Part shown: positions 8,519 to 16,182 of the stretch, piece after piece
Layout of the letters: each line of letters begins with the position of its first letter
Position numbering within the stretch: the stretch's first letter is position 1
NCBI RefSeq assembly: GCF_009932375.1
Contig: NZ_BLJG01000118.1
Location: forward strand, 1 to 35,155
Direction of reading: 5' to 3'
Length of the DNA stretch: 35,155 nucleotides
DNA from: Pseudomonas juntendi
Lineage (GTDB): Bacteria; Pseudomonadota; Gammaproteobacteria; Pseudomonadales; Pseudomonadaceae
Translations under genes and position numbers: made by a program
Notes under the pieces: generated by a model
Told to the model about the DNA's origin: nothing
The model's database searches: none
Seen by the model: the letters and a program-made list of their open reading frames with translations, nothing else

Positions 8519-9352
8519 ATGCAGAACGAATCCCACACCCACGGCATCGACATGTCTGCCCTGGGCCGCAGCAAGCAGGGCCTGCGCCTGGCCGAAGAAA
8601 CCGTGGCCATCGAGGTACCGGGGCTGAGCCTGTTCTACGGCGACAAGCAGGCCTTGTTCGATGTCAGCATGAACATCCCCAAGCAGCGCGTGACGGCGTT
8701 CATCGGCCCTTCCGGCTGCGGCAAGTCGACCTTGTTGCGCACGTTCAACCGCATGAACGACCTGGTTGACGGTTGCCGCGTGCAGGGTGCCGTGAACTTG
8801 TATGGCAACAACATCTACCGCAAGGGCGAAGATGTCGCCGAGCTGCGCCGCCGTGTGGGCATGGTGTTCCAGAAGCCCAACCCGTTTCCCAAGACCATTT
8901 ACGAAAACGTGGTCTATGGCCTGCGCATTCAGGGCATCAACAAGAAGCGCGTGCTCGACGAGGCCGTCGAGTGGGCGTTGAAGGCCGCGGCGCTGTGGGA
9001 CGAGGTCAAGGACCGCCTGCACGAGTCGGCCCTGGGCCTGTCTGGTGGCCAGCAGCAACGCCTGGTCATCGCCCGCACCATCGCCGTGGAGCCTGAGGTG
9101 CTGCTGCTGGATGAGCCGTGCTCGGCGCTGGACCCGATCTCGACCCTCAAGGTCGAGGAATTGATCTACGAACTCAAAGCCAAGTACACCATCGTCATCG
9201 TGACCCACAACATGCAGCAGGCTGCCCGTGTTTCGGACTACACCGCGTTCATGTACATGGGCAAGCTGGTCGAGTTTGGCGACACCGATACCCTGTTCAC
9301 CAACCCGGCGAAGAAGCAGACCGAAGACTACATCACTGGTCGCTACGGCTAA
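8519..9352 (+). CDS. pstB: Phosphate ABC transporter ATP-binding protein PstB
   Basis: 277-residue ABC ATPase that powers phosphate import through PstCA. All nucleotide-binding motifs are intact: Walker [10 protein letters not shown] (63-71), Q-loop Gln118 in VFQKPNPFP, signature LSGGQQQR (174-181), Walker B VLLLDEP (194-200) and switch His230 in VTHN. The PstB-specific [13 protein letters not shown] stretch is present. ATG 8519 is chosen because GGAG (8509-8512) lies 6 bases upstream and the upstream in-frame residues are encoded by the palindromic repeat. The roughly 25-residue lead before the ATPase core is a common PstB extension in Pseudomonas. Confidence 0.96.
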   Translation: MQNESHTHGIDMSALGRSKQGLRLAEETVAIEVPGLSLFYGDKQALFDVSMNIPKQRVTAFIGPSGCGKSTLLRTFNRMNDLVDGCRVQGAVNLYGNNIYRKGEDVAELRRRVGMVFQKPNPFPKTIYENVVYGLRIQGINKKRVLDEAVEWALKAAALWDEVKDRLHESALGLSGGQQQRLVIARTIAVEPEVLLLDEPCSALDPISTLKVEELIYELKAKYTIVIVTHNMQQAARVSDYTAFMYMGKLVEFGDTDTLFTNPAKKQTEDYITGRYG

Positions 9353-9367
9353 GAGCGCCTTTGGCGC

Positions 9368-9463
9368 AGCTGCAAGCTTCGAGCTGCAAGCTGCAAGATG
9401 AAGCGGTTAGCGCGGAGCCAGGGAACGACACGAACCACTTGAAGCTTGCAGCTAGCGGCTAGC
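9368..9463. repeat. Heptad-repeat palindrome in the pstB-phoU spacer
   Basis: The left arm has tandem heptads (AGCTGCAAGCTTCGAGCTGC onward, from 9368). The right arm carries GAAGCTTGCAGCT (9441-9453), which is perfectly complementary to AGCTGCAAGCTTC (9368-9380). The stretch CAAGATGAAGCGG (9394-9406) recurs base for base at 15217-15229 in the phoB-phoR spacer. The element lies between the pstB stop (9352) and the phoU ribosome-binding site (GGAG, 9472-9475). Confidence 0.7.
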
Positions 9464-9482
9464 AACTTCGCGGAGCGACAGC

Positions 9483-10253
9483 ATGATCAACAAAGAAAGC
9501 CTTACCCACCACATTTCCCAGCAGTTCAACGCCGAGCTGGAAGAGGTGCGCAGCCACCTGCTGGCCATGGGCGGGCTGGTTGAAAAACAGGTCAACGACG
9601 CGGTCACCGCGATGATCGAAGCCGATTCGGGCCTGGCCCAGCAAGTGCGCGAGGTTGACGAGCAGATCAACCAGATGGAGCGCAATATCGACGAGGAATG
9701 CCTGCGTATCCTCGCCCGTCGGCAGCCGGCGGCCTCCGACTTGCGCCTGATCATCAGTATCTCCAAGTCGGTGATCGACCTGGAGCGCATTGGTGACGAA
9801 TCGACCAAGATCGCCCGCCGGGCCATCCAGCTGTGTGAAGAAGGCGAGTCGCCACGGGGCTATGTGGAAGTGCGCCACATCGGTGACCAGGTGCGCAACA
9901 TGGTCCGCGATGCGCTGGACGCTTTTGCCCGCTTCGACGCCGACCTGGCACTGTCCGTGGCTCAGTACGACAAGACCATCGACCGGGAGTACAAGACCGC
10001 CCTGCGTGAACTGGTGACCTACATGATGGAAGACCCGCGCTCGATTTCGCGGGTACTGAGCGTGATCTGGGTGCTGCGCTCGCTGGAACGTATTGGCGAC
10101 CATGCACGCAATATCTCCGAGTTGGTGATCTACCTGGTCCGCGGTACCGATGTGCGTCACATGGGCCTCAAGCGAATGACTGCAGAAGTGCAGGGCACCG
10201 CGCCCACCGATGGCGAAAAGGCTAATGTTCCTGGTGAATCTGACGATAAGTAA
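9483..10253 (+). CDS. phoU: Phosphate signalling/transport accessory protein PhoU
   Basis: 256-residue all-helical cytoplasmic protein made of two PhoU three-helix repeats. It damps PhoR kinase activity when phosphate is plentiful and couples the PstSCAB transporter to PhoR. The characteristic metal-binding-type acidic motifs are present, for example EVDEQINQMERNIDEEC in the first repeat (about 57-73) and LERIGDHARNISE in the second. GGAG (9472-9475) lies 7 bases before ATG 9483. It is the last gene of the pst cluster and is followed within 20 bases by a strong terminator. Confidence 0.95.
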   Translation: MINKESLTHHISQQFNAELEEVRSHLLAMGGLVEKQVNDAVTAMIEADSGLAQQVREVDEQINQMERNIDEECLRILARRQPAASDLRLIISISKSVIDLERIGDESTKIARRAIQLCEEGESPRGYVEVRHIGDQVRNMVRDALDAFARFDADLALSVAQYDKTIDREYKTALRELVTYMMEDPRSISRVLSVIWVLRSLERIGDHARNISELVIYLVRGTDVRHMGLKRMTAEVQGTAPTDGEKANVPGESDDK

Positions 10254-10271
10254 GGTTGCCCCCGAGCAGCG

Positions 10272-10301
10272 ACGCCCGGCCTTGGCCGGGCGTTTTCGTT
10301 T
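10272..10301 (+). terminator. Rho-independent terminator of the pst-phoU operon
   Basis: ACGCCCGGCC (10272-10281) and GGCCGGGCGT (10284-10293) form a perfect 10-bp palindrome with a 2-base centre. TTTCGTTT follows. It starts 18 bases after the phoU stop. Stem and T-run together make this a clear intrinsic terminator. Confidence 0.9.
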
Positions 10302-10415
10302 ACGGCCGAGAGCCGGCAGGCACCCGCGAACGATCGGATGAACGCCCGGCGTTACCAGGTGGTAGCAAGTAGCCAGTATTTGGCAGTAGGCTAGTCGGGT
10401 TCAGAAGGAGTTTCG

Positions 10416-11312
10416 ATGAGTAAAGTGAATGTGCTGGTCGTGGATGACGCCCCGTTTATCCGCGACCTGGTCCGCAAGTGCCTGCGCAGTGCCTTCCCGG
10501 GCATGACGATCGACGATGCCGTCAATGGTCGCAAGGCCATGGCCATGCTGGGCAAGGAGGCGTTCGACCTGGTGCTGTGCGACTGGGAAATGCCCGAGAT
10601 GTCGGGCCTGGAACTGCTCACCTGGTGCCGGCAGCAGCCTGCGTTGAAGCAGCTGCAGTTCATCATGGTGACCAGCCGTGGCGACAAGGAAAACGTCATC
10701 CAGGCGATCCAGGCCGGTGTTTCCGATTTTGTCGGCAAGCCATTCACCAACGAGCAGTTGCTGACCAAGGTGAAAAAGGCCCTGACCAAGATCGGCAAGC
10801 TCGACAGCCTGATGGCCATCGCCCCGGCGCGCGCCAACCCGGCGTTCGCCAACGACTCCTTGAGTGCGCTGACTGCCGGCAAGCCGGAGGCGGTAAAGGT
10901 TGCAGCGCCGGCACTGGCACCGGCTGCTGCCAGGCCAGCGGCCAAGGCGCCCACGCCGGCCGCGGCCACCCCGACCGGTCGGGGCCAAGGGCAACTGCGC
11001 CTGGCCGGTGGCATGCAGCCGTGCGTGATCAAGGCGTTGAGCCTGAAAGAGGCGCTGCTGGTGGTACGCCGCGGCGATGTGCTGCCACAGGTGCTGGAAG
11101 GTGCAGTGTTGGACCTGGAGCAAGGCGAAAGCGCCGAAGTCGCCCGCCTGAACGGCTATCTGCACGCCGTCGCGGCGCTGGAGCCCAAGCCGGACAGCGA
11201 CTGGCTGCAACTGACCTTCAAGTTCGTCGACCAGGATGCGCAGAAGCTCGATTACCTGTCGCGGCTGATTGCCCGTGGCACCGCGCAGAAGCATTTCACC
11301 CCAGGGGCCTGA
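10416..11312 (+). CDS. Response regulator: CheY receiver plus degenerate PilZ-like output domain
   Basis: 298-residue cytoplasmic protein. Residues 1-125 are a complete CheY-type receiver: acidic pair Asp10/Asp11 in VVDDAP, phospho-acceptor Asp56 in VLCDWEMPEMSG, Thr86 in VTSRGD and Lys108 in GKPF. An Ala/Pro-rich linker (about 150-193) follows. The C-terminal 100 residues look like a beta-barrel domain of the PilZ type (VIKALSLKEALLVV, RLNGYLHAV, LQLTFKFVDQD), but I do not see the RxxxR c-di-GMP motif. No DNA-binding domain is visible. AAGGAG (10405-10410) lies 5 bases before the ATG. The place just after phoU is, to my knowledge, conserved in Pseudomonas. No histidine kinase is adjacent except phoR; partner and output are unknown. 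Confidence 0.85.
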   Translation: MSKVNVLVVDDAPFIRDLVRKCLRSAFPGMTIDDAVNGRKAMAMLGKEAFDLVLCDWEMPEMSGLELLTWCRQQPALKQLQFIMVTSRGDKENVIQAIQAGVSDFVGKPFTNEQLLTKVKKALTKIGKLDSLMAIAPARANPAFANDSLSALTAGKPEAVKVAAPALAPAAARPAAKAPTPAAATPTGRGQGQLRLAGGMQPCVIKALSLKEALLVVRRGDVLPQVLEGAVLDLEQGESAEVARLNGYLHAVAALEPKPDSDWLQLTFKFVDQDAQKLDYLSRLIARGTAQKHFTPGA

Positions 11313-11392
11313 GCCATCCGACCAACTGCAACACTTGCCGTTAAACCTGCTGCTAGGCTTCGACAGACCTCAACTGTCAAAAAGCCACTATC

Positions 11393-12289
11393 ATGCCCGG
11401 GCGCCTGCTGCTGTTCTGTGCACTGTTCATGGCCTCGGCGTCGAGCCTGGGTGTGACCCTTTACAAGAGCACCGACGAGTCCGGTGTCATTTCCTATTCC
11501 GACCGCCCCGGCCCTGGCGCCAGGCCGTTGAATTTGCTTGAGCCCATGGTCGAAACGCTCGAAGGCCAAGTGTTCCTGAACGCGAAAGTGTTCAACGGCG
11601 GTGTGAGCTTTTCGGCACGCAACCAACTGCATGTTCCGGTCGAGGTCGAGCTGCGCCTGGACAACCTGGTGAACGCCCAGGGCGGTGACGCCCCGCGTAT
11701 CGTGCGCCGGCTGCTGCCACCGGGCACCACGCAAATGCTCAGCGTGCTGAGGGGGCGGCCCGGTTTGTTGCTGAATTACCGCTCGACCCTGCTGCAGGCC
11801 ATGGGTGACCCGGGCAAGCGGCCGCAGGGCTTCCGCTACGGGTTCGCGTGGCTTGGCGGGCCATTCCGCGTGACCCAAGGCCCCAATGGCCGTGTCAGCC
11901 ATTTCGGGCCGAAGGGGCGCTATGCCATGGATATCGCCATGCCCGAAGGCACCACCATTATCGCGGCGCGCGAAGGGGTGGTGGTGAAAACGCAGAATGG
12001 CCAGAGCGGGCGCGAGCCCAACCCGTCGGGCAACTTTGTCAGGGTGCTGCACTCGGACGGCACCATGGGCGTGTACCTGCACCTGATGCGCGACTCGGTG
12101 GTGGTGAAGGAGGGGCAGCGGGTGCGCCAGGGGCAGATGCTGGCCAAGTCGGGCAATACCGGCAACAGCACCGGGCCACACCTGCATTTCGTGGTACAGC
12201 GCAACGTAGGCTTGGCGCTGGAGTCGATCCCTTACCGGTTCGACAGGCCGCTCAGCGGCTTGCCGGACTTCACTGCGGGTAACCCTTGA
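11393..12289 (+). CDS. Secreted M23 (LytM-type) metallopeptidase with N-terminal DUF4124-like segment
   Basis: 298-residue exported protein. Residues 1-20 are a signal peptide (MPGRLLLFCA to SSLG). Residues about 21-48 match the DUF4124 pattern (LYKSTDESGVISYSDRPGPG). The C-terminal half is a zinc-dependent M23/LytM domain that cuts peptidoglycan cross-links or binds them. Candidate zinc and catalytic residues are His170 (VSHFG), Asp180 (YAMDIAMP), His230 (VYLHL) and the HLHF pair His263/His265. The first His lies ten residues before the Asp instead of four; this spacing occurs in a known M23 subfamily, so the enzyme is probably active. The ribosome-binding site is weak. It follows the response regulator by 80 bases and may share its transcript. 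Confidence 0.85.
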   Translation: MPGRLLLFCALFMASASSLGVTLYKSTDESGVISYSDRPGPGARPLNLLEPMVETLEGQVFLNAKVFNGGVSFSARNQLHVPVEVELRLDNLVNAQGGDAPRIVRRLLPPGTTQMLSVLRGRPGLLLNYRSTLLQAMGDPGKRPQGFRYGFAWLGGPFRVTQGPNGRVSHFGPKGRYAMDIAMPEGTTIIAAREGVVVKTQNGQSGREPNPSGNFVRVLHSDGTMGVYLHLMRDSVVVKEGQRVRQGQMLAKSGNTGNSTGPHLHFVVQRNVGLALESIPYRFDRPLSGLPDFTAGNP

Positions 12290-12297
12290 GAGCGTCG

Positions 12298-12376
12298 GGC
12301 CTGCTTGGCAGGCCATCGCTACACAAGGCCGCGCCTACAGGTATACGCAAATCGAGAGGGGCTGCGCGGCAGCCCC
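12298..12376. terminator. Convergent terminator region with two hairpins (M23 gene / CNNM gene)
   Basis: Between convergent genes, GGCCTGC/GCAGGCC (12298-12304, 12308-12314) forms a 7-bp stem. GGGGCTGC/GCAGCCCC (12358-12365, 12369-12376) forms a perfect 8-bp stem. The second starts 8 bases past the stop of the minus-strand gene. ACACAAGGCCGCGCCTAC-like sequence between them resembles the REP family seen elsewhere in the window. T-runs are poor, so termination strength is uncertain. Confidence 0.5.
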
Positions 12377-12383
12377 ATGGCCA

Positions 12384-13724
12384 TCAATCCAGCTTGAGCA
12401 CTTTGGCCAGCACGATCTTCGGCCCTTTCATCTTCTTGATGATGATCCGCAGCCCTTCGACTTCCAGCACCTCTTCTTCTTCAGGCACGCGCTTTAGCGT
12501 CTCGTAGACCAGGCCAGCCAGGGTCTCCGCCTCGATATGGTCAAGGTCCACCCCCAGCAGGCGCTCCACCTTGAACAGCGGCGTGTCGCCACGGACCAGC
12601 AGCTTGCCCGGCTGGTAGGCGAGGATGCCGCGTTCGGTCTTGCGGTGCTCGTCCTGGATATCGCCGACCAGCACTTCCAGCACGTCTTCCATGGTGAGGT
12701 AGCCGATCACCTTGCCATCGGCTTCTTCGACCAGCACAAAGTGCGCACCACCCTTGCGGAACTGCTCCAGCAACTGGGCCAGTGGCATGTGGCGCGATAC
12801 GCGCTCAAGCGGCCGGGCGAGGTCGTCCAGGTCGATGGCTTCGGGCAAGTGCTCCAGCTCCGCCAGCTCCAGCAGCAGGTCCTTGATGTGCAGCAGGCCG
12901 GTGAATTCCTCGCGCTCGGCGTCGTACACCGGGTAGCGGCTGAACTTGTGGCGGCGCACCAGGGCCAGGATCTGCTTCAGCGGCGCATGGGCGTCGATGG
13001 TGACCATGTCTTCGCGCGAGTTGGCCCAGTCGACCACTTCCAGCTCGCCCATTTCCACGGCCGAAGCCAGCACGCGCATGCCCTGGTCGCTTGGGTCCTG
13101 GCCACGGCTGGAGTGCAGGATCAGCTTCAGTTCTTCACGGCTGTAATGGTGCTCGTGGTGCGGCCCCGGCTCGCCCTGGCCGGCGATGCGCAGGATGGTG
13201 TTGGCGCTGGCGTTGAGCAGGTAGATGGCCGGGTACATGGCCCAGTAGAACAGGTACAGCGGTACGGCAGTCCACAGCGACAGCAGCTCCGGTTTGCGGA
13301 TGGCCCAGGATTTGGGGGCCAGCTCACCGACAACGATGTGCAGGTACGAAATGACGAAGAAGGCGACGAAGAACGACACGCCTTTGATCAGTTCGGGTGA
13401 ATCGACGCCGAAATACGCCAGCAGTGGTTCCAGCAGGTGGGCAAACGCCGGCTCACCGACCCAGCCCAGGCCCAGCGAGGCCAGGGTGATACCCAGTTGG
13501 CAGGCTGACAGGTAAGCGTCCAGCTGGTTGTGCACTTTACGCAGAATGTTGCCGCGCCAGCCATGCTCTTCGGCAATGGCCTCAACGCGGGTGGCGCGCA
13601 GCTTGACCATGGCGAACTCTGCAGCAACGAAGAAGCCGTTGAGCAGCACCAGCAGGAAGGCAAAGATGATCATGCCGAAATCGGCGAATAACGAACTGAG
13701 GCTGATACCAGGGGAAGGGTCCAT
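12384..13724 (-). CDS. CNNM/CorC-type membrane protein (DUF21 - CBS pair - CorC_HlyC domain)
   Basis: 446-residue inner-membrane protein of the HlyC/CorC (CNNM) family, often named hemolysin-like and linked to Mg2+/Co2+ transport or efflux. Domains in order are: DUF21 membrane domain with about four hydrophobic segments (about 15-200), including NGFFVAAEFAMVKLR and LGITLASLGLGWVGEP; a His-rich cytoplasmic loop (HHEHHYSREELKLIL); two CBS repeats (about 222-345); and a C-terminal CorC_HlyC domain (about 355-440). The ATG at 13724 lacks a convincing ribosome-binding site. It is downstream of phoR on the same strand, but a strong terminator at 13763-13789 separates them. Substrate is not known from sequence. 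Confidence 0.88.
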   Translation of the reverse strand: MDPSPGISLSSLFADFGMIIFAFLLVLLNGFFVAAEFAMVKLRATRVEAIAEEHGWRGNILRKVHNQLDAYLSACQLGITLASLGLGWVGEPAFAHLLEPLLAYFGVDSPELIKGVSFFVAFFVISYLHIVVGELAPKSWAIRKPELLSLWTAVPLYLFYWAMYPAIYLLNASANTILRIAGQGEPGPHHEHHYSREELKLILHSSRGQDPSDQGMRVLASAVEMGELEVVDWANSREDMVTIDAHAPLKQILALVRRHKFSRYPVYDAEREEFTGLLHIKDLLLELAELEHLPEAIDLDDLARPLERVSRHMPLAQLLEQFRKGGAHFVLVEEADGKVIGYLTMEDVLEVLVGDIQDEHRKTERGILAYQPGKLLVRGDTPLFKVERLLGVDLDHIEAETLAGLVYETLKRVPEEEEVLEVEGLRIIIKKMKGPKIVLAKVLKLD

Positions 13725-13762
13725 GATGGAGTTTTTACGGGGTCCGTCTTAGAAATGGAGAG

Positions 13763-13789
13763 AAAAAAAGTGCCAGCTCTTGCTGGCAC
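13763..13789 (-). terminator. Rho-independent terminator of phoBR
   Basis: On the minus strand, GTGCCAGC and GCTGGCAC form a perfect 8-bp stem with a 4-base loop, followed directly by seven T residues (complement of A at 13763-13769). It lies about 50 bases after the phoR stop. Confidence 0.92.
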
Positions 13790-13841
13790 AGGGGATCCAA
13801 TGTAGCGGCTGGGGCTGCAAAAGCAAAGGGCCCTGCGTTGC

Positions 13842-15149
13842 TCAGACCTTGCTGTTGACCAATTGTGCCGGGGCAAAATGACAGATGAAGGTACTGCCAT
13901 GCCCCGGGACGCTGCTGATTTCCAGCTTGCCGCGGTGGCGCATCAGCACATGCTTGACGATGGCCAGCCCCAGCCCGGTGCCGCCTGTATTCGAGGCCCG
14001 GCTGGAATCCACCCGGTAGAAGCGCTCGGTGAGGCGTGGCAGGTGTTTGGCATCGATGCCCACGCCAGAGTCCTGCACCGACAAATGCGCGCCCTGGGCA
14101 TCGGCCCACCAGCGGATGCGGATATCGCCTTCATCCTGGGTGTATTTGACGGCGTTGAACACCAGGTTGGAAAAGGCGCTGCGCAGCTCCGACTCGCTGC
14201 CCTTGAGCTGCACGCCGGGGGTTGCTTCCAGCGTAATGCGCTGGTTGCGCGGCCCAGACAACGCCTGGGCGTCGTTCTTGATGGCGGCCAGCAGGGCATC
14301 GACCGGCACTGGCTGGTTGTCCGACGGATAATCGGTGGCCTCCAGCTTGGCCAGCAGCAACAGGTCGTTGAGCAGCGTCTGCATGCGCGAGCCTTGCTGG
14401 CTCATCTGCTGCAAGGCCCGGCGCCAGCGCGGGTTCACGTCCTCGACGTTGTCCAGCAGGGTTTCCAGGTAGCCGGTGATGACGGTCAGCGGTGTGCGCA
14501 ATTCGTGCGACACGTTGGCGACGAAGTCTTTGCGCATCTGTTCCAGCTGGTGAATGCGGGTGACGTCGCGCACCAGCATCAAGTGCTCGTTGTTGCCGTA
14601 GCGGGTGATGTGCAACTGCAGCCGCATGCGGTCGTTGATCGGTGAGGGGATTTCCAGCGGTTCGAGGTAGTTTTCTGCCTCGAAGTACTCCTTGAAGCGC
14701 GGGTGGCGAACCAGGTTGGTGACTTGCTGGCCGCCGTCCTGTGGAGTTTTGAAGCCCAGCAGGGTCTCGGCGGCGCGGTTCCACCACTCCAGGTTGCCGT
14801 CGCTGTCGAGCATGATCACCGCATCCCGCAGCGCAGCGGTGGACTCCTGCACGCGGTCGATCACCGCTTGCAGGCGGCCCCGCACACGCTGGTCCCGGCG
14901 CTGCAGGTGGTAGATGCTGTCGAACACCTCGCCCCACAGGCCATAGCCGTCGGGCGGCGCCTCGTCGGGCTGGTGGTTGCGGAGCCAGTCATGCAGGCGC
15001 AGCAGTTGCTTGAGGGTCCAAGCCAGGTACAGTGCCAGGCCAATGGCCAGGCTCCAGCCATAGTAGCCGCTGATCAGCCCGCCGATCAGGCAGATGCTGA
15101 TCAGCAACAGCAGGTGGCGAATCAGTGTCGCGTGCCAGTTCTGGTTCAA
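13842..15149 (-). CDS. phoR: Phosphate-regulon sensor histidine kinase PhoR
   Basis: 435-residue inner-membrane kinase, close to E. coli PhoR (431). Two N-terminal hydrophobic segments (about 9-27 and 32-50) are followed by a PhoR linker and a PAS domain (about 97-200). HisKA has phospho-acceptor His215 in NVSHELRTP. HATPase motifs follow: N box FNAVKYT, G1 DSGVGID and G2 GGTGLGLAIVKH. It phosphorylates PhoB when phosphate is low. The start is TTG at 15149 (fMet-NQNWHATL), supported by GAAGGA 8 bases upstream. The only in-frame ATG upstream (15212) would make an N-terminus encoded by the heptad repeat. It is in an operon with phoB, separated by 170 bases containing that repeat. Confidence 0.92.
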   Translation of the reverse strand: MNQNWHATLIRHLLLLISICLIGGLISGYYGWSLAIGLALYLAWTLKQLLRLHDWLRNHQPDEAPPDGYGLWGEVFDSIYHLQRRDQRVRGRLQAVIDRVQESTAALRDAVIMLDSDGNLEWWNRAAETLLGFKTPQDGGQQVTNLVRHPRFKEYFEAENYLEPLEIPSPINDRMRLQLHITRYGNNEHLMLVRDVTRIHQLEQMRKDFVANVSHELRTPLTVITGYLETLLDNVEDVNPRWRRALQQMSQQGSRMQTLLNDLLLLAKLEATDYPSDNQPVPVDALLAAIKNDAQALSGPRNQRITLEATPGVQLKGSESELRSAFSNLVFNAVKYTQDEGDIRIRWWADAQGAHLSVQDSGVGIDAKHLPRLTERFYRVDSSRASNTGGTGLGLAIVKHVLMRHRGKLEISSVPGHGSTFICHFAPAQLVNSKV

Positions 15150-15170
15150 TTGATGGGTCCTTCGGATCCG

Positions 15171-15320
15171 GCTGCAAGTTGCAAGTTGCAAGTTGCAAGC
15201 TGCAAGTTGCAAGCTTCAAGATGAAGCGGATCAGTGGTGCTGATAGTCCTTTTCGAGCCTGATGCTACATGCTCTTTCTTGCAGCTTGCAGCTTGCAGCT
15301 TGCAGCTTGCAGCTTGCAGC
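15171..15320. repeat. Large heptad-repeat palindrome in the phoB-phoR spacer
   Basis: The left arm is seven contiguous heptads of GYTGCAA type (15171-15219: five GCTGCAA/GTTGCAA variants alternating, the last GCTTCAA). The right arm is six perfect tandem copies of TTGCAGC (15279-15320). The arms are mutually complementary apart from C/T differences and are separated by 59 bases. CAAGATGAAGCGG at 15217-15229 also occurs at 9394-9406. The last TTGCAGC copy abuts and shares one base with the phoB stop codon. The element fills nearly all of the phoB-phoR spacer except the phoR leader. Confidence 0.85.
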
Positions 15321-16009
15321 TAGCTCTTGGTCGAGAAGCGGTAGCCGGTGCCGCGCACGGTTTGTACCAGATTCTCGTAGGCCTCACCCAGCGCTTTGCG
15401 CAGGCGGCGGATGTGCACGTCGACCGTGCGTTCCTCGACATAGACGTTGCCGCCCCACACCTGGTCCAACAGTTGGCCACGGGTGTAGGCGCGTTCCTGG
15501 TGGGTCATGAAGAACTGCAGCAGGCGGTATTCGGTGGGGCCCATTTCAGCCGGCTTGCCGTCGATGGTCACGCGGTGGCTGATCGGATCGAGCAGCAGGC
15601 CGCCGACCTCGATCGGTGCCTCGCTGTCGCTTGGGCCGGTGCGGCGCAGCACGGCTTTGAGCCGCGCAACCAGCTCGCGCGGTGAGAACGGTTTGGTGAT
15701 GTAGTCGTCGGCACCCACTTCCAGGCCCTGGATCTTGTTGTCCTCTTCACCTTTGGCAGTGAGCATGATGATCGGAATGTCGCCGGTCAGTTCATCGCGC
15801 TTCAGGCGGCGGGCCAACTCGATGCCGGAGGTACCCGGCAGCATCCAGTCGAGCAGGATCAGGTCCGGCTTGCGGTCGACGATGATCGCGTGGGCCTGTT
15901 GGGAGTTTTCCGCTTCCAGGCAGTCATAGCCGGCCATTTCCAGGGCAACGGCGATCATCTCGCGAATCGGCGCTTCGTCGTCGACGATCAGAATGTTCCT
16001 GCCTACCAT
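15320..16009 (-). CDS. phoB: Phosphate-regulon response regulator PhoB
   Basis: 229-residue OmpR-family regulator, exactly the E. coli PhoB length. The receiver has Asp10/Asp11 (IVDDE), phospho-acceptor Asp54 (LLDWMLPG), Thr84 and Lys106. The C-terminal winged helix (about 130-229) includes the recognition region [15 protein letters not shown] and the wing VRGTGYRF. Phosphorylated PhoB binds Pho boxes and recruits RNA polymerase; candidate targets in this window lie before pstS, pstC and phoB itself. ATG 16009 has GGAGAGG about 9 bases upstream. The 13-residue extension to an upstream ATG would overlap this leader and is rejected. Confidence 0.96.
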   Translation of the reverse strand: MVGRNILIVDDEAPIREMIAVALEMAGYDCLEAENSQQAHAIIVDRKPDLILLDWMLPGTSGIELARRLKRDELTGDIPIIMLTAKGEEDNKIQGLEVGADDYITKPFSPRELVARLKAVLRRTGPSDSEAPIEVGGLLLDPISHRVTIDGKPAEMGPTEYRLLQFFMTHQERAYTRGQLLDQVWGGNVYVEERTVDVHIRRLRKALGEAYENLVQTVRGTGYRFSTKS

Positions 16010-16046
16010 GCTCAAAACCTCTCCTGGATTCAGTGTCTTGGCCCGC

Positions 16047-16080
16047 ATTAGATAACGGAATTATTGCAGCTGTGTGACAG
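16047..16080 (-). promoter_or_regulatory. PhoB-dependent (autoregulated) promoter of phoBR
   Basis: On the minus strand, CTGTCAC (16074-16080), a 4-base spacer and CTGCAAT (16063-16069) form a Pho box. After exactly 10 bases comes TCTAAT (16047-16052), a 5/6 match to the -10 consensus. The geometry equals that of the pstS and pstC promoters. A start near 16040 gives a leader of about 30 bases. This supports positive autoregulation of phoBR, which is known in other bacteria. Confidence 0.8.
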
Positions 16081-16182
16081 GGCGTTGGCCGTTCTGGCGA
16101 CATTGCGTGACTGAACTAGGCTACAGAGGGCCGCGGTTCTGGCAACCCGAACCCATTACCCCCCGAAACGATGGTGAATCCA

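Noticed and set aside
15279..15320. Tandem heptads as a CRISPR array or coding repeat (LQLAACS-like)
   Set aside because: Period is 7 bases with no spacers and no cas genes; translated repeats arise in all frames because 7-base units lack stops. They lie in the spacer between phoB and phoR.
16063..16182. Pho box as a promoter for the COG4315-type gene
   Set aside because: Half-site orientation and the 10-base gap to the -10 fit phoB; no matching -10 faces the other gene.
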